Shown: positions 16,948-26,551, numbered from the stretch's first letter. The stretch is 64,000 nt of DNA from Phormidesmis priestleyi ULC007 (GCF_001895925.1 NZ_MPPI01000012.1:62001-126000); one strand, 5' to 3'. Notes: generated by a model not told the origin, from the sequence alone. Numbers and translations: made by a program.

Positions 16948-17988
16948 ATGTTGGCACAAGATACCAGATTTTGTTTTGGGTTACCGGGTCACAAAACTAC
17001 GATCGAGGTTTCTGTAGAAAATCTGCGATCGGTGCTTGGTCAAATCGAGGCAGAGCTATATCGTAGCGAGGTCTATCGTCGCGCGATCGACAATTCACAG
17101 CAGCCCTCAGCAGAGGGAACGACGAGCGCTCAGTTTTTAATGAAAGCGATCGGAAGAGAAGCGATTCGCTTAACGCTACGGCACTTTGTGCAGCGTGAGG
17201 AGATTGAGACTCAGGGAATCAGAGAACCCGAAGAGGCAGATCTCGATGAGTTTCCGGTAGCAGCTTTTTCGCGTGCCCTGGGTTCTCACTCGTCTAACGT
17301 GGCATTTCCGAGAAAATCAGTGATTAAGCCTTTTCAAGACCGTTTTCAGAAACTAGTTCCCCTAAACAAGCCGCAAATTAGCGAGATTGCAAAACAACCG
17401 TCTTCTGCCATTCAGAAGGCAAATAAAAAGGCTTCGGTCGCAGATTTAGCAGAACAAGTTGCTCAAGAACGAGCAGACCATTTGCAACGATTGGGTGAGC
17501 AAATTCGACAAGCGCGGCTGGCTCGATCGATGTCTCTGTCAGAGCTGCACAGCAAAACTCTGGTGCCGATGCATCAAATTCAAGCCTTAGAAGCTGGACA
17601 TGGCGCTCACCTCCCAGAAGACATTTACCTACGCGGATTTATTCAACGCATCGGCAACGCTTTAGGAATGGACAGCCCTAGTTTATTAGCATCGCTGCCA
17701 AAACCCGACCCTGAAAAAGCGATTTTGCCTACCTGGTATCATCCGCCAACGAAGGCGACCGGAATTCGAGGACTAGCCGTTCAGCCTGTGCATTTATATG
17801 TAGGCTACGCCGCATTGATGGCAGGCGGACTTTTTTGGCTGTCTCGGCAAGCGACCCCGCCTGCAAATCCTGGTGCGATCGATCCCGACTCTTCTCAAGT
17901 CAACCCGTCACCCAAAACGCAGTCTCAACACTCAGAGTCATCGGGTGCCAAAGTCAGCATCGCACCGCCCGAAACCGTTGGTTTCTAG
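16948..17988 (+). CDS. RodZ-like membrane protein with HTH domain
   Basis: ATG 16948 is chosen because AGGCGAGG lies about eight bases before it; a GTG at 16900 is also in frame. The 346-residue protein has an N-terminal domain of unknown type (about 1-80), and a helix-turn-helix of the RodZ/HTH_25 kind near 180-240 (LGEQIRQARLARSMSLSELH, then LPEDIYLRGFIQRIGNALGM). One membrane helix follows near 277-297 (LYVGYAALMAGGLFWLS), then a short Pro/Ser-rich tail. RodZ proteins couple MreB to cell-wall synthesis, but the HTH here precedes the membrane helix at an unusual distance from the N-terminus. Role in cell shape is inference. Confidence 0.75.
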   Translation: MLAQDTRFCFGLPGHKTTIEVSVENLRSVLGQIEAELYRSEVYRRAIDNSQQPSAEGTTSAQFLMKAIGREAIRLTLRHFVQREEIETQGIREPEEADLDEFPVAAFSRALGSHSSNVAFPRKSVIKPFQDRFQKLVPLNKPQISEIAKQPSSAIQKANKKASVADLAEQVAQERADHLQRLGEQIRQARLARSMSLSELHSKTLVPMHQIQALEAGHGAHLPEDIYLRGFIQRIGNALGMDSPSLLASLPKPDPEKAILPTWYHPPTKATGIRGLAVQPVHLYVGYAALMAGGLFWLSRQATPPANPGAIDPDSSQVNPSPKTQSQHSESSGAKVSIAPPETVGF

Positions 17989-17990
17989 GC

Positions 17991-18123
17991 AGTGTTTTAA
18001 AACTTCTGATCGCTTCGTTGCCCAGCGCTTCTGTCCCCTAAATCCCCCATTCTGGGGGACTTTGAAGGGTCGGAAGTCCCCCAGAATGGGGGATTTAGGG
18101 GGCTTTCAAGGGTTGAAAACACT
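17991..18123. repeat. Palindromic element, copy 2 (divergent ends)
   Basis: Same internal core as the other copies (CCCCTAAATCCCCCATTCTGG and its complement), but the ends differ: AGTGTTTT on the left and AAAACACT on the right. It fills the gap between two convergent stop codons exactly (3 bp from each), so besides its mobile character it could serve as a transcription terminator in both directions. Confidence 0.8.
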
Positions 18124-18125
18124 CC

Positions 18126-19478
18126 CTAGCCACCCGTATATTGGACTCGATAAATCCGATTGTTGGCTTCTTCGGTGACGAGCAAACTGCCGTCAGGAAG
18201 GGTCAACAGTCCGACGGGTCTGCCCCAAGTGGTGGGCACCGATGGGTCGAGAAGAAATCCGGTTAGGAAGTCTTCGTAATAACCCTGCGATCGTCCTTCA
18301 GCGTCAAAAGGGACGAAGACAATCTTGTAGCCTGTGCCCTGACTGCGGTTCCAGGAGCCTCTAAAAGCGACAAAAGCGCCGTTGCGATACTTCTCTGGAA
18401 AGGTGTTGCCGTTATAAAATCGCAGCCCTAACGCCGCAGAATGCGCTTCAAACAACACATCTGGGGTGCGAGTTTTGGCAACCAGATCGGGGCGCAGACT
18501 TTTGCCATTTTGGACGAGGCGAGGGTCAAGGCGATCGCGACTCAAATAGGCATAAGGCCAGCCATAAAACTCGCCTGCTTGGAGCCGCGTTAGATAGTCT
18601 GGCACTAAATTATCGCCTAACCCATCTCGCTCGTTGACGGTGGTGTAAAGCTCTCCGGTGCGAGGATGAAAGTCAAGCCCGACTGGGTTGCGAACTCCAG
18701 AGGCAAAGGTTTGACGATCGGAGCCATCCAAGTTCATCACTTGTACCGAAGCGCGAGGCGCAGGTTCTTCGCTGACGTTGGTGCCAGACCCGATCGAGAC
18801 ATAGAGCTTTTGCCCATCAGGTGCGGTGACAACGTTACGCGTCCAGTGGTTGTTGTAGCCTTCTGCCGGAAGCTTGGCGATCTGCTGACCCGTGCCTGTA
18901 ATTTGCGCTTGCCCCTTTTGATAAGGGAAACGTAGCACTGCGTCGGTATTGCCCAGAAAAAAAGAATTTCCTGCAAACGCCATGCCGAACGGCTGATTGA
19001 GTCCGTTATCGGGTGTGGCGAAGGTTTCTTTGACATCCGCAACGCCATCGCCGTTTGTGTCGCGCAATCGTCGAATTCTATTTTGGCGCGTCTCGGTCAC
19101 AAGCACATCTCCATCAGGAGTCAAAGCCAACCAGCGAGGGCGATCTAACCCTTCTGCAAAAACGTTGACGACAAACCCCGACGGCACTCGCAGCACGGGA
19201 TCTTGAGGAATCGGCACCACATTAGGAGATTTAGAAGCGCTCTCACTGGCGTACGGCTGTGGCAGTTGATTGAGGGCAATCCGAATCGGTTGAGGTGAGA
19301 GTGCTTCGGTTTTGATAACCTGGTCGGGGAGAGACGTTGATTGCTGCGGAGAAGCGGATTGTGAAGAGGCCGTTTGTCCACGAATTGCAGAGTCACAAGC
19401 GGCGAGAGTGACCCATAAAGGCAATAGCAATAAAGGTAAATAGCGCATCAGAGTTTTTGTGAAGACATTCCAGGGCAT
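18126..19478 (-). CDS. PQQ-dependent sugar (sorbosone) dehydrogenase-like lipoprotein
   Basis: A 450-residue exported protein of the soluble glucose/sorbosone dehydrogenase family, a six-bladed beta-propeller. The N-terminus shows a lipoprotein signal (LPLLLLPLWVTLAAC), so it is probably anchored to the outer face of a membrane. Propeller strands typical of the family are DRPRWLALTPDGDVLVTETR, GLNQPFGMAFAGN, RNPVGLDFHPRTGELYTTVN and RPVGLLTLPDGSLLVTEE. A second ATG at 19448 would also give a good signal peptide. Cyanobacteria rarely make PQQ, so the cofactor and substrate are uncertain. Confidence 0.88.
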   Translation of the reverse strand: MPWNVFTKTLMRYLPLLLLPLWVTLAACDSAIRGQTASSQSASPQQSTSLPDQVIKTEALSPQPIRIALNQLPQPYASESASKSPNVVPIPQDPVLRVPSGFVVNVFAEGLDRPRWLALTPDGDVLVTETRQNRIRRLRDTNGDGVADVKETFATPDNGLNQPFGMAFAGNSFFLGNTDAVLRFPYQKGQAQITGTGQQIAKLPAEGYNNHWTRNVVTAPDGQKLYVSIGSGTNVSEEPAPRASVQVMNLDGSDRQTFASGVRNPVGLDFHPRTGELYTTVNERDGLGDNLVPDYLTRLQAGEFYGWPYAYLSRDRLDPRLVQNGKSLRPDLVAKTRTPDVLFEAHSAALGLRFYNGNTFPEKYRNGAFVAFRGSWNRSQGTGYKIVFVPFDAEGRSQGYYEDFLTGFLLDPSVPTTWGRPVGLLTLPDGSLLVTEEANNRIYRVQYTGG

Positions 19479-19555
19479 GATGTTGACTCAACCCTAAGCT
19501 AGTCAACCTAGTACGATCGCGCACCTCTCTCAAGTCATAATCCCTCACTTGATTC

Positions 19556-20110
19556 ATGTCACGCCAAATTATTTTAGTCACCGGGCCGGCTCGATCGGGC
19601 AAAAGCGAATGGGCAGAACACTTAGCCGCTCTGTCTGGCAAATCAGTCATTTATGTCGCAACTGCTCAAACAAATCCCAACGATTTAGAGTGGCAAGCCC
19701 GAATTGAAAAGCACATTCTACGCCGCCCGTCTGATTGGACAACGCTGCACGTTCCGATCAAGCTTTCTGCAACCTTAGACGCGGCAACGGCTGCTGATTG
19801 TTTGCTGATCGATTCGCTCGGAACCTGGCTGGCAAATTTATTAGAGCAAGAAGATTCAACCTGGCAAGAAACCCTGCAAGCCGTGCTGCACAGCCTTAGA
19901 CAAGCTTCGTCAGATGTGATTTTAGTGGCAGAAGAAGCGGGTTGGGGCGTTGTGCCTGCCTATCCGATCGGGCGAACTTTCCGCGATCGTTTAGGAATGC
20001 TTGTGCGGCAGATCGGGGCGATCGCCGATCCGGTTTATCTGGTGACAGGCGGATATGTACTGAATTTGAGTCAGCTAGGAACGCCTCTAACGATCGCTCA
20101 ACAGAGCTAA
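19556..20110 (+). CDS. cobU: Adenosylcobinamide kinase / guanylyltransferase CobU
   Basis: Bifunctional enzyme of the nucleotide-loop assembly of cobalamin: phosphorylates adenosylcobinamide and transfers GMP to it. The 184-residue length is right. The P-loop GPARSGKS is at 10-17, and VATAQTN and the RPSDWTTLH stretch match the family, which keeps a histidine guanylylated during the reaction (the H around RIEKHILRR is a candidate). It stands alone, divergent from the sorbosone dehydrogenase-like gene, and converges with rnz. Together with the CobT-like gene at 8.4 kb it indicates a working late cobalamin pathway. Confidence 0.95.
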   Translation: MSRQIILVTGPARSGKSEWAEHLAALSGKSVIYVATAQTNPNDLEWQARIEKHILRRPSDWTTLHVPIKLSATLDAATAADCLLIDSLGTWLANLLEQEDSTWQETLQAVLHSLRQASSDVILVAEEAGWGVVPAYPIGRTFRDRLGMLVRQIGAIADPVYLVTGGYVLNLSQLGTPLTIAQQS

Positions 20111-20118
20111 AAGTGTCC

Positions 20119-21075
20119 TTAAACTTTTGCTACGACACTTTTTGCAATCCGACGCGGAACTTCATAAGTCCAGAAGTCAGATGCGAGTTGGGTGTTTGGG
20201 AAGATAGAACGGGCTTCTTCTAGCAAGTCTCTTAGCTCGATCGAGTTTCCGGGCGCATAGCGAGGGCTGAAGTGCGTCATAATCAATTGTTTAGCGTGCG
20301 CTCCCAGTGCCACTTGCGCCGCCATCGTCGAAGTTGAGTGCAGTCGCTGATAGGCTAACTCGGCATCCTGATGAGCAAAGGTGGCTTCGTGAATCAGCAC
20401 ATCGGCATCGTGTGCCAATTCGACAGCACTCTCGCAATAGACCGTATCGGTGCAGTAAACGACTTTTCGACCGACTTCTGTCTGACCGCACAATTCTGCG
20501 CCGTTGATCTTGCGTCCGTCAGGCAGAACGACCACTTCCCCTCGCTTCAACTTTCCATAAAGTGGGCCCGATGGAATCTCCAAGACTTTGGCTTTCTCGA
20601 CATCAAAATGCCCCGGACGGTCTTTCTCAGTAATGCGATAGCCAAAAGCTGGCACTCGATGCTTGAGTGGCGCACAACTGACCGAAAACTCTTCATCTTC
20701 AAACACTACACCAGGCTTGACGGTATGCACCTTGACCGGGTAAGAAAAGTGAGTTTGAGAATAGCGTCGGCACGCCTTTAAATATTCATCCAAATCAGGC
20801 GGGCCATAGATATCAATCCGCTCTGGGTTTCCGGCTAAGCCGCAGCTTGCCAACAGCCCCATCAAGCCGAACGTGTGGTCGCCGTGCATGTGAGTGACAA
20901 AAATGCGGCGAATCTGGCTCACCCGCAAATCACTGCGAAGTATCTGGTGTTGGGTGCCCTCGCCACAGTCAAACAGCCAAACTTCTGCCCGCTGGGGTAA
21001 GCGGAGGGCAATTCCAGAGACATTGCGCGATCGTGTGGGAACGCCAGAGCTAGTGCCTAAAAACGTAATCTGCAA
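20119..21075 (-). CDS. rnz: Ribonuclease Z (tRNA 3' processing)
   Basis: Endonuclease that removes 3' trailers from tRNA precursors. The 318-residue protein has the family start [20 protein letters not shown], the metal motif [10 protein letters not shown] (about 61-70) and further ligands in [18 protein letters not shown] and MTHFSPRY. All residues expected for two zinc ions are present. It is a single-copy housekeeping gene here, convergent with cobU, and 380 bp from the divergent SpoIID-like gene. Confidence is high. Confidence 0.97.
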   Translation of the reverse strand: MQITFLGTSSGVPTRSRNVSGIALRLPQRAEVWLFDCGEGTQHQILRSDLRVSQIRRIFVTHMHGDHTFGLMGLLASCGLAGNPERIDIYGPPDLDEYLKACRRYSQTHFSYPVKVHTVKPGVVFEDEEFSVSCAPLKHRVPAFGYRITEKDRPGHFDVEKAKVLEIPSGPLYGKLKRGEVVVLPDGRKINGAELCGQTEVGRKVVYCTDTVYCESAVELAHDADVLIHEATFAHQDAELAYQRLHSTSTMAAQVALGAHAKQLIMTHFSPRYAPGNSIELRDLLEEARSIFPNTQLASDFWTYEVPRRIAKSVVAKV

Positions 21076-21487
21076 GGCTCAATTAACCTAATTTTGGTCG
21101 GTGCATTACTCATCTCATGGTACTTCGTCTCTCGATCGTTGCGGGGCAGCGACGGGAACTTAGAACTAGAATTCAGGTCAATCACCTCTGTGGTGAGAAT
21201 GATTAACAATTTCTACTAGTTTGAGCACTCCACTTTATAAATCATTATGACGCTATCTGTAGCGCGGAGTAGCCGAAACTACCGACTTTCCTACTCTAAT
21301 TACGGAATTTTTGGCGAAAGCGCTCGGATTGGTTAAGAAACCTTAATCGTGCGACCCCTAGAGAATTCGCCTATATTAAGCAACGTTAGCAGTCTGATCT
21401 CATCGCAAATTGATCGAGATTGATCCAGATTTAGCTGTGTCAGTGCTGTGATCTGTAATGGTTGACCCTACAAGGAACTTTCAGAAG
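21076..21487. other. Intergenic region between divergent rnz and the SpoIID-like gene
   Basis: About 410 bp with no open frame likely to be translated. It must hold two promoters; a short partly symmetrical stretch is seen near 21330-21352 (GATTGGTTAAGAAACCTTAA). No RNA gene or repeat family is recognised. Confidence 0.5.
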
Positions 21488-22675
21488 ATGCTATCCCCCT
21501 CGCTGCTCTCACTCTTGTTGTCTAAATTGAACTTCACAGCAGGACGGGGCTGGTGGCTCACCGCTCTGATTTGGGTGGTGACGATCGCGCCTGCATCTGC
21601 GGCCCTTGATCTCAGAGTTTTGATCAAACAAGGAGTCGGACAGGTCAATGTTGGCAGTTCGACCAATGCTGTGGTCAAAGACTCATCTGGGCGTTCTTTG
21701 GGTCAAATTCAGGGCATGAATGGCTTTGCGGCTCAAGCAACGGGCGGCGGCGTAGCTATCAACAATTGGAAAGCAGGCGGACTTTGGATCGAGCCAACGG
21801 GCGGCGGCGTGGTGTGGATCGGCGATCGCTGGTATCGCGGTCGCGCCTATCTCGCCCCTGCCGGACAAGGACTCACAGCAGTTAACTATGTTGACTTAGA
21901 GCAATATCTCTACAGCGTTCTTGGCGGTGAGATGAATGGCAACTGGCCCCAAGAAGCGCTCAAAGCTCAGGCAGTGGTTGCCCGGTCTTATGCGTTGCAC
22001 AAGCGCCAATATTCAGCCAATGCCGTCTATGACCTGGGTGACACCACAAAATGGCAAGTTTATCGCGGGGTGCAAGATGAGTCAGGGGGCACCCAAATGG
22101 CGGTGAATGCCACGGCAGGGCAAGTACTCACCTATAAACAACAGATTATCGAAGCCGTGTTTCACTCATCTTCGGGTGGCTGCACCGAAAATGTCGAAGA
22201 TGTCTGGACGCAGCCGTTACCGTATCTACGATCGGTTAAAGACAAATACGATCAAGGCGCTCCGGTTTATCAGTGGAGCAAACCAGTCACTCAAAGTACA
22301 TTAAACAGTCTTGCTCCAGGGGTGGGTCGAGTGCGTGAAGTGAAGCTCGTTCAAGGAACGCCCTCGTGTAAGCGGGTCGTCACGATGAAGATGATTGGTG
22401 ATAAAGGAAGCGCGACCATTAGCGGCGAGAAATTACAGTCGGCTCTCGGCTTAAGAAGCACCTTCTTCTCAATTTCTCCTCAAGCTAACCAGGTGGCTTC
22501 TAAAAGCACTAATCAACCCGAACCTGGCTTTGTCGTCAATGGGTTTGGATTCGGTCACGGGTTGGGCATGAGTCAATGGGGAGCCTATAATATGGCGCAG
22601 CAAGGCTTAACCTATCAGCAAATCATGGGTCACTATTACACAGGTGTGGTGCTTGCCAAGATTGAGGTGAAGTAA
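21488..22675 (+). CDS. SpoIID/LytB domain protein, secreted
   Basis: ATG 21488 is preferred because AAGGA precedes it; an ATG at 21458 would add ten residues. The 395-residue product opens with a signal peptide (ALIWVVTIAPASA, cut after ASA). The SpoIID domain follows: YVDLEQYLYSVLGGEMNGNW, LKAQAVVARSYAL, HSSSGGCTENVEDVW, and the final GFGFGHGLGMSQWGA. SpoIID in Bacillus is a lytic transglycosylase of the septum; cyanobacterial relatives are uncharacterised and probably modify peptidoglycan. It ends 2 bp before palindromic element copy 3. Confidence 0.9.
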   Translation: MLSPSLLSLLLSKLNFTAGRGWWLTALIWVVTIAPASAALDLRVLIKQGVGQVNVGSSTNAVVKDSSGRSLGQIQGMNGFAAQATGGGVAINNWKAGGLWIEPTGGGVVWIGDRWYRGRAYLAPAGQGLTAVNYVDLEQYLYSVLGGEMNGNWPQEALKAQAVVARSYALHKRQYSANAVYDLGDTTKWQVYRGVQDESGGTQMAVNATAGQVLTYKQQIIEAVFHSSSGGCTENVEDVWTQPLPYLRSVKDKYDQGAPVYQWSKPVTQSTLNSLAPGVGRVREVKLVQGTPSCKRVVTMKMIGDKGSATISGEKLQSALGLRSTFFSISPQANQVASKSTNQPEPGFVVNGFGFGHGLGMSQWGAYNMAQQGLTYQQIMGHYYTGVVLAKIEVK

Positions 22676-22677
22676 AT

Positions 22678-22853
22678 TAACGTGAATTCGATGAAGCTTT
22701 TCGCTGCGGTTGCAAATCCGGGCTGCCCCCTAAATCCCCCAAAATTGGGGGACTTTGAACCTAAATTCTGGGCTTAAAGTCCCCCAGAATGGGGGATTTA
22801 GGGGGCAGAAGCCGCTAACAACGCAGCGAAAAAACTCGTCGAACTGACGTTAA
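22678..22853. repeat. Palindromic mobile-like element, copy 3
   Basis: About 176 bp bounded by TTAACGT and ACGTTAA, with imperfect ends (GTGAATTCGATGAAGC against GCGAAAAAACTCGTCGAAC). The inner core again pairs CCCCCTAAATCCCCCAAAATT with its partner. It lies between the SpoIID-like stop and the convergent alkyltransferase-like gene. Confidence 0.85.
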
Positions 22854-22888
22854 ATTATTAGTGGCTGCGATCGCAAGATCCCTTAACC

Positions 22889-23212
22889 TCAAGCTGTCTC
22901 ATCCGGTTGCCAACGATACTCGGTTAGATTGATCTTTCCCTTTGGGCTAAATTGCACGCCTTCAGCTTCTAAGAGCGATCGCTGCAAATAATCGTCGCCA
23001 TTGCGAAAGGGCGATTCAGAAATCTCGCCTCTGGCATTAATCACGCGATGCCAGGGCACATCCTCGTGAAGTGGGCTGACCCGAAATAGGGCATAGCCCA
23101 CTAGACGCGCTCGACCTGCGAGATCTGCTAATTCTGCAACTTGCCCATAAGTCGCAACCTGCCCGTAAGGAATCTGGCGCACAATGGCGTAGATGCGATC
23201 GTAGCTAGACAT
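22889..23212 (-). CDS. Alkyltransferase-like protein (ATL), MGMT family
   Basis: A 107-residue single-domain member of the MGMT DNA-repair family. The alkyl-acceptor motif PCHRV is PWHRV here (Trp54), which defines alkyltransferase-like proteins. These cannot remove alkyl groups but bind O6-alkylguanine and hand it to nucleotide excision repair. Other conserved parts are intact: PYGQVATYGQVAELADLAGR (recognition helix region) and the basic RARLVGYAL. It starts 6 bp after the stop of the HAD-phosphatase gene, so the two are likely one transcript. Confidence 0.92.
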   Translation of the reverse strand: MSSYDRIYAIVRQIPYGQVATYGQVAELADLAGRARLVGYALFRVSPLHEDVPWHRVINARGEISESPFRNGDDYLQRSLLEAEGVQFSPKGKINLTEYRWQPDETA

Positions 23213-23218
23213 GAAACT

Positions 23219-23983
23219 TCAAGACGATCGGTGCAGAGTTTGGGCAAGCGCTAGATCAAAATAGTGAGCTTCTCCTGCACTGCCCGACAACACCTGAAAA
23301 GGAGCATCGGCTTCGCCCAATTGATCCACTACCAAGCTGGCGTTAGAAAAGTCATGATCGCGAGTGTAGCCGTTGAGCGTGATCACAGTCTTCAAGCCTG
23401 CCCCCAACGATGACTTTAAACCTTGCGGGGAATCTTCAAACGCAAGACATTCTTCAGGTTTCAAATTCAGCTTTTCTAAAGCATAGAGATAAATGTCAGG
23501 TGCGGGCTTTTTCTGCGGCACGATATCCCCAGCGGCAATGACTTCAAACCAGTCGCAACCATCAGGCGCAAGTGCCGTTTCGAGCAAAGTAGAGACATTT
23601 TCGGGAGTCGTTGTGGTGGCGATCGCCAGTCGCATCCCCGCCGATCGTGCTTCTTCAATCAGCCGCTTTACACCGGGACGCAGAGGAATAATTCCTTCAT
23701 TCAATAGCTGTTTGTAGTGACGAGTTTTAGCGGCGTGGAGACTCGCAATCCAGGGTTTGAGATCCGCAGGTGGATCGAAAGGAGGCTGATAAGTGTCGAT
23801 GTAAAAGAGAATGCGCTCTTTGCCACCCGTCACTTCTAATAACTTGCCATAGAGGTCGATCGACCACTCCCAATCTAGCCCCGCCTCTGCAAAAGCGCGA
23901 TTAAATGCCACGCGATGTCCGTCTCGCTCGGTGTCGGCGAGGGTGCCATCGACATCAAAGATCAGCGCACGAAGTTGAGCCAT
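23219..23983 (-). CDS. HAD-family phosphatase (CbbY-like)
   Basis: The ATG at 23983 places the catalytic motif at once: MAQLRALIFDVDGTLADTE, with nucleophile D10 and acid/base D12. An upstream in-frame ATG to 24037 is unlikely. The 254-residue protein has the alpha-helical cap insert, motif II in LAIATTTTPEN, and KKPAPDIYLYALEKL with FEDSPQGLKS as motifs III and IV. It resembles CbbY/plant-type xylulose-1,5-bisphosphate phosphatases, which remove a Rubisco inhibitor; that would fit a cyanobacterium but is not proven. First gene of a pair with the ATL gene. Confidence 0.85.
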   Translation of the reverse strand: MAQLRALIFDVDGTLADTERDGHRVAFNRAFAEAGLDWEWSIDLYGKLLEVTGGKERILFYIDTYQPPFDPPADLKPWIASLHAAKTRHYKQLLNEGIIPLRPGVKRLIEEARSAGMRLAIATTTTPENVSTLLETALAPDGCDWFEVIAAGDIVPQKKPAPDIYLYALEKLNLKPEECLAFEDSPQGLKSSLGAGLKTVITLNGYTRDHDFSNASLVVDQLGEADAPFQVLSGSAGEAHYFDLALAQTLHRSS

Positions 23984-24166
23984 AAGAATTAATGAATTAA
24001 GAGGACAGTTGAAAGAATGGACGATCGTCGCCCTCAATTTCCTGATTTAGACACGCTGCTTCTGTAGAAAGGAATGGTGCCTTCCAGTAATCACTGTGTA
24101 AACGGCAACTCAGCAAGCATCTCACTACCACTCTATAGTTTACGGAATCAGGGGCGCGAGGCAGCG

Positions 24167-26551
24167 ATGAATAATGGAAAATGGCTAGACATTACTGAAT
24201 ATGCGCTTTGGGCAGGCTCAGGCGTGGGGTCAGTCGCCTCGATCGCGTCCCAGCAGATTGCCTTCACAGCCGCCCCGCTCTCCTTTCTATTGTTGCTGAA
24301 TTTGGTCAATCGTCGTCGCCTCGATCAACAAGTTCAGCAAGCTGCCAAAGCCAGCCTTGAGCAGCTTGATCAGCGCCTTTCTAAAAACCTCACCGCTCTC
24401 GATCGACAAGTTCAGACGCTGCCGAACTTTTTAGATCTCGCCAGGCTTAAAAAGACCGTTTTGCAGCGCAATGAGAAAGCGATCGCTCAGGTTCAGCAAA
24501 ACCTCTCTCAACGCCTTGCCCCGTTAGAGGCTCACGATCTGGGTCAGATGCAGCAAGCCCTAAGTCAGCTTCGCAGCAAATCGTTACAGCTTACTGAGTC
24601 GGTGGCATCGGTGACTAACCATCTCAACCGAGCCGCCAACGCCCATCGAGTTGAGAGTGCTGAAGTAGCGATCGCGCAATTGCAAGATGAGATCGCGCAA
24701 CTGCAAACACAGCTAACTGAGTTGCCCAAAACGCCGACACAGAGCCTTCCACGAGGGCTGCAAGACCAAATCAATCACCTCAATCGTCGTCTGAGTGCGT
24801 TACCTCAGCCCTTTGATGCCACCAGTCTGAGACAAGATGTAGACGGATTGATCAAAGTCATGGGCGATCTGGTTTCTCGTCGAGAGATGGCGCGTCTGAT
24901 GGCAGAAGTCGAGAAGATTCGTCAGCAAAGCCAGACGCTAGAGCAAGCCGTCGTCCCGATGAGAACGATGAACGCGATCGTGCGAAAGCAGATGGACACG
25001 CTATCGTCCTGGTTAAGCTTGAAAAATGAGCAGGGGAAACCACTCCCCAACTTAAGAGCGCCCGAACGAGCGGTTTTGGAGGAGCTAAGAGGCACGATCG
25101 CGACGCTAGAACATCGGCTCAATGGTTTACCCAGTGGCGAAGATTTAACTAAACTGCACGCTGAAATGCAGACGACGGTGAATCACCGTTTGGGAAAGCT
25201 TCAGCAGCAGTTTTCGACCGTGCAGCAGTTTACGCAGAGTCTCGATCGTCAACAAAAAAACTTAGGCGACTGGATCAATCGGTTGCCTCAAATTCTAGAC
25301 ACGAGTGCCTTACAGAGTCAGATGAAATATTTGACCACCCGATTAGAATGGAGCGAAACCACGCTAGACAGTCTTCGCACTCAGGTTGAGGCAGTGGTTG
25401 AAGGTCAACAGCCGCCCGTTCAAGCAAACGCTGAATATGAATGGGTGTTTAACCATAAAACCGAGTCGTCTGGCAGTCGTACGCTTTTAGACGATGCCTT
25501 AGAGAACGCCCAATCGCGGCTGATTGTGGTCTTTCCTTACCCAGATCACGCGACTTTAGATGCGTCTTTGATCGATAAATTTAAGGCGTTTCTCGATCGT
25601 GACGGTCATTTAGATATTGGTTGGGGACATCTGGGCAACTTGCACGACAGCCATCTCCCTCACTACATTCACGATAAACCTTCTGCAAAGTCAGCCGAGA
25701 AGCATTTTTTACATACGATTCTCAGTCAGTTAACGCAACTCAAACACCAATATCCTCATCAGTTTCGGTTTAAAGTGTTGGGCACCGACGAAAATTTTCT
25801 GATCTGTGATCGCGCTTACGGAATTCTGGGCGTTCATCCCGTCGTGACTACCAGCGCGGTGTTTCCTGAAGTCGCGGTGGGACTTCGCACGACAAATGCA
25901 GATGTTATTAAAGGACTGACCGATCGCTTTGACAATCCTGTTTTGGATACTCATGATGCGGGAGCTTACTATAATCGTGCCATCACCCGCCATGCGTTGG
26001 GCGATAAATCGGGCGCGATCGCTGACTATAGCGAAGTGGTAAAAATCGATCCCACCCATGCGATTGCCTACAACAATCGGGCACTGGTGCGCTATGAGTT
26101 GGGCAACAAAGAAGGCGCGATTTCTGACTCTAATCGATCGCTGCTGCTCAATCCTCGAAGTTGTGTGACTTACTGCAATCGTGGTGTAGTGCGGTTAGAA
26201 CTGGGGGACAAAGTGGGAGCGATCGAAGACTTTACCTACGCGATTCAGCTTGAGGTGGGCTGCACGATTGCCTACCTACAGCGCGGGCTGGCTCGACTCA
26301 AGTTAGGCAACAAAACGGGAGCAGTCGAAGACTTTAGCGCCCTGATTAATCTCGATGCTCAAGACGCGATCGCTTATTTTCATCGCGGCACTGCTCGTAG
26401 CACCTTGGGCGATAAAACAGGAGCAATTCGAGATTTTAAGGAGGCAGCGCGGTTATTTTCTGCCCAAGGTAATCAAGATCGCTATCAACGATCGATCGAG
26501 GCAGTCAACAAGCTCCACAAACGTCTGGTGTTGTCAGGTGGGGTAGCTTAG
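24167..26551 (+). CDS. Large membrane coiled-coil protein with PLD-like domain and TPRs
   Basis: ATG 24167 is chosen because GAGG lies five to six bases upstream; the longer frame to 24074 has no ribosome site. The 794-residue product has a hydrophobic N-terminus (about 10-46). A long coiled coil follows (about 50-420, with repeated heptads such as QLQDEIAQLQTQLTELPKTP). Next is a domain of about 160 residues (about 425-595) resembling the phospholipase-D-like fold (ALENAQSRLIVVFPYPDHAT, ENFLICDRAYGILG). The HxK of the active site appears lost, since EN-F precedes LICD. At least four TPR units follow (34-residue pattern A.AYYNRAITRHALGDKSGAI). Function unknown; the parts suggest a membrane-tethered adaptor. 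Confidence 0.8.
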   Translation: MNNGKWLDITEYALWAGSGVGSVASIASQQIAFTAAPLSFLLLLNLVNRRRLDQQVQQAAKASLEQLDQRLSKNLTALDRQVQTLPNFLDLARLKKTVLQRNEKAIAQVQQNLSQRLAPLEAHDLGQMQQALSQLRSKSLQLTESVASVTNHLNRAANAHRVESAEVAIAQLQDEIAQLQTQLTELPKTPTQSLPRGLQDQINHLNRRLSALPQPFDATSLRQDVDGLIKVMGDLVSRREMARLMAEVEKIRQQSQTLEQAVVPMRTMNAIVRKQMDTLSSWLSLKNEQGKPLPNLRAPERAVLEELRGTIATLEHRLNGLPSGEDLTKLHAEMQTTVNHRLGKLQQQFSTVQQFTQSLDRQQKNLGDWINRLPQILDTSALQSQMKYLTTRLEWSETTLDSLRTQVEAVVEGQQPPVQANAEYEWVFNHKTESSGSRTLLDDALENAQSRLIVVFPYPDHATLDASLIDKFKAFLDRDGHLDIGWGHLGNLHDSHLPHYIHDKPSAKSAEKHFLHTILSQLTQLKHQYPHQFRFKVLGTDENFLICDRAYGILGVHPVVTTSAVFPEVAVGLRTTNADVIKGLTDRFDNPVLDTHDAGAYYNRAITRHALGDKSGAIADYSEVVKIDPTHAIAYNNRALVRYELGNKEGAISDSNRSLLLNPRSCVTYCNRGVVRLELGDKVGAIEDFTYAIQLEVGCTIAYLQRGLARLKLGNKTGAVEDFSALINLDAQDAIAYFHRGTARSTLGDKTGAIRDFKEAARLFSAQGNQDRYQRSIEAVNKLHKRLVLSGGVA

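Noticed and set aside
16710-17066. Plus-strand frame through palindromic copy 1
   Set aside because: Most of it is repeat sequence, and it overlaps the RodZ-like start in another frame.
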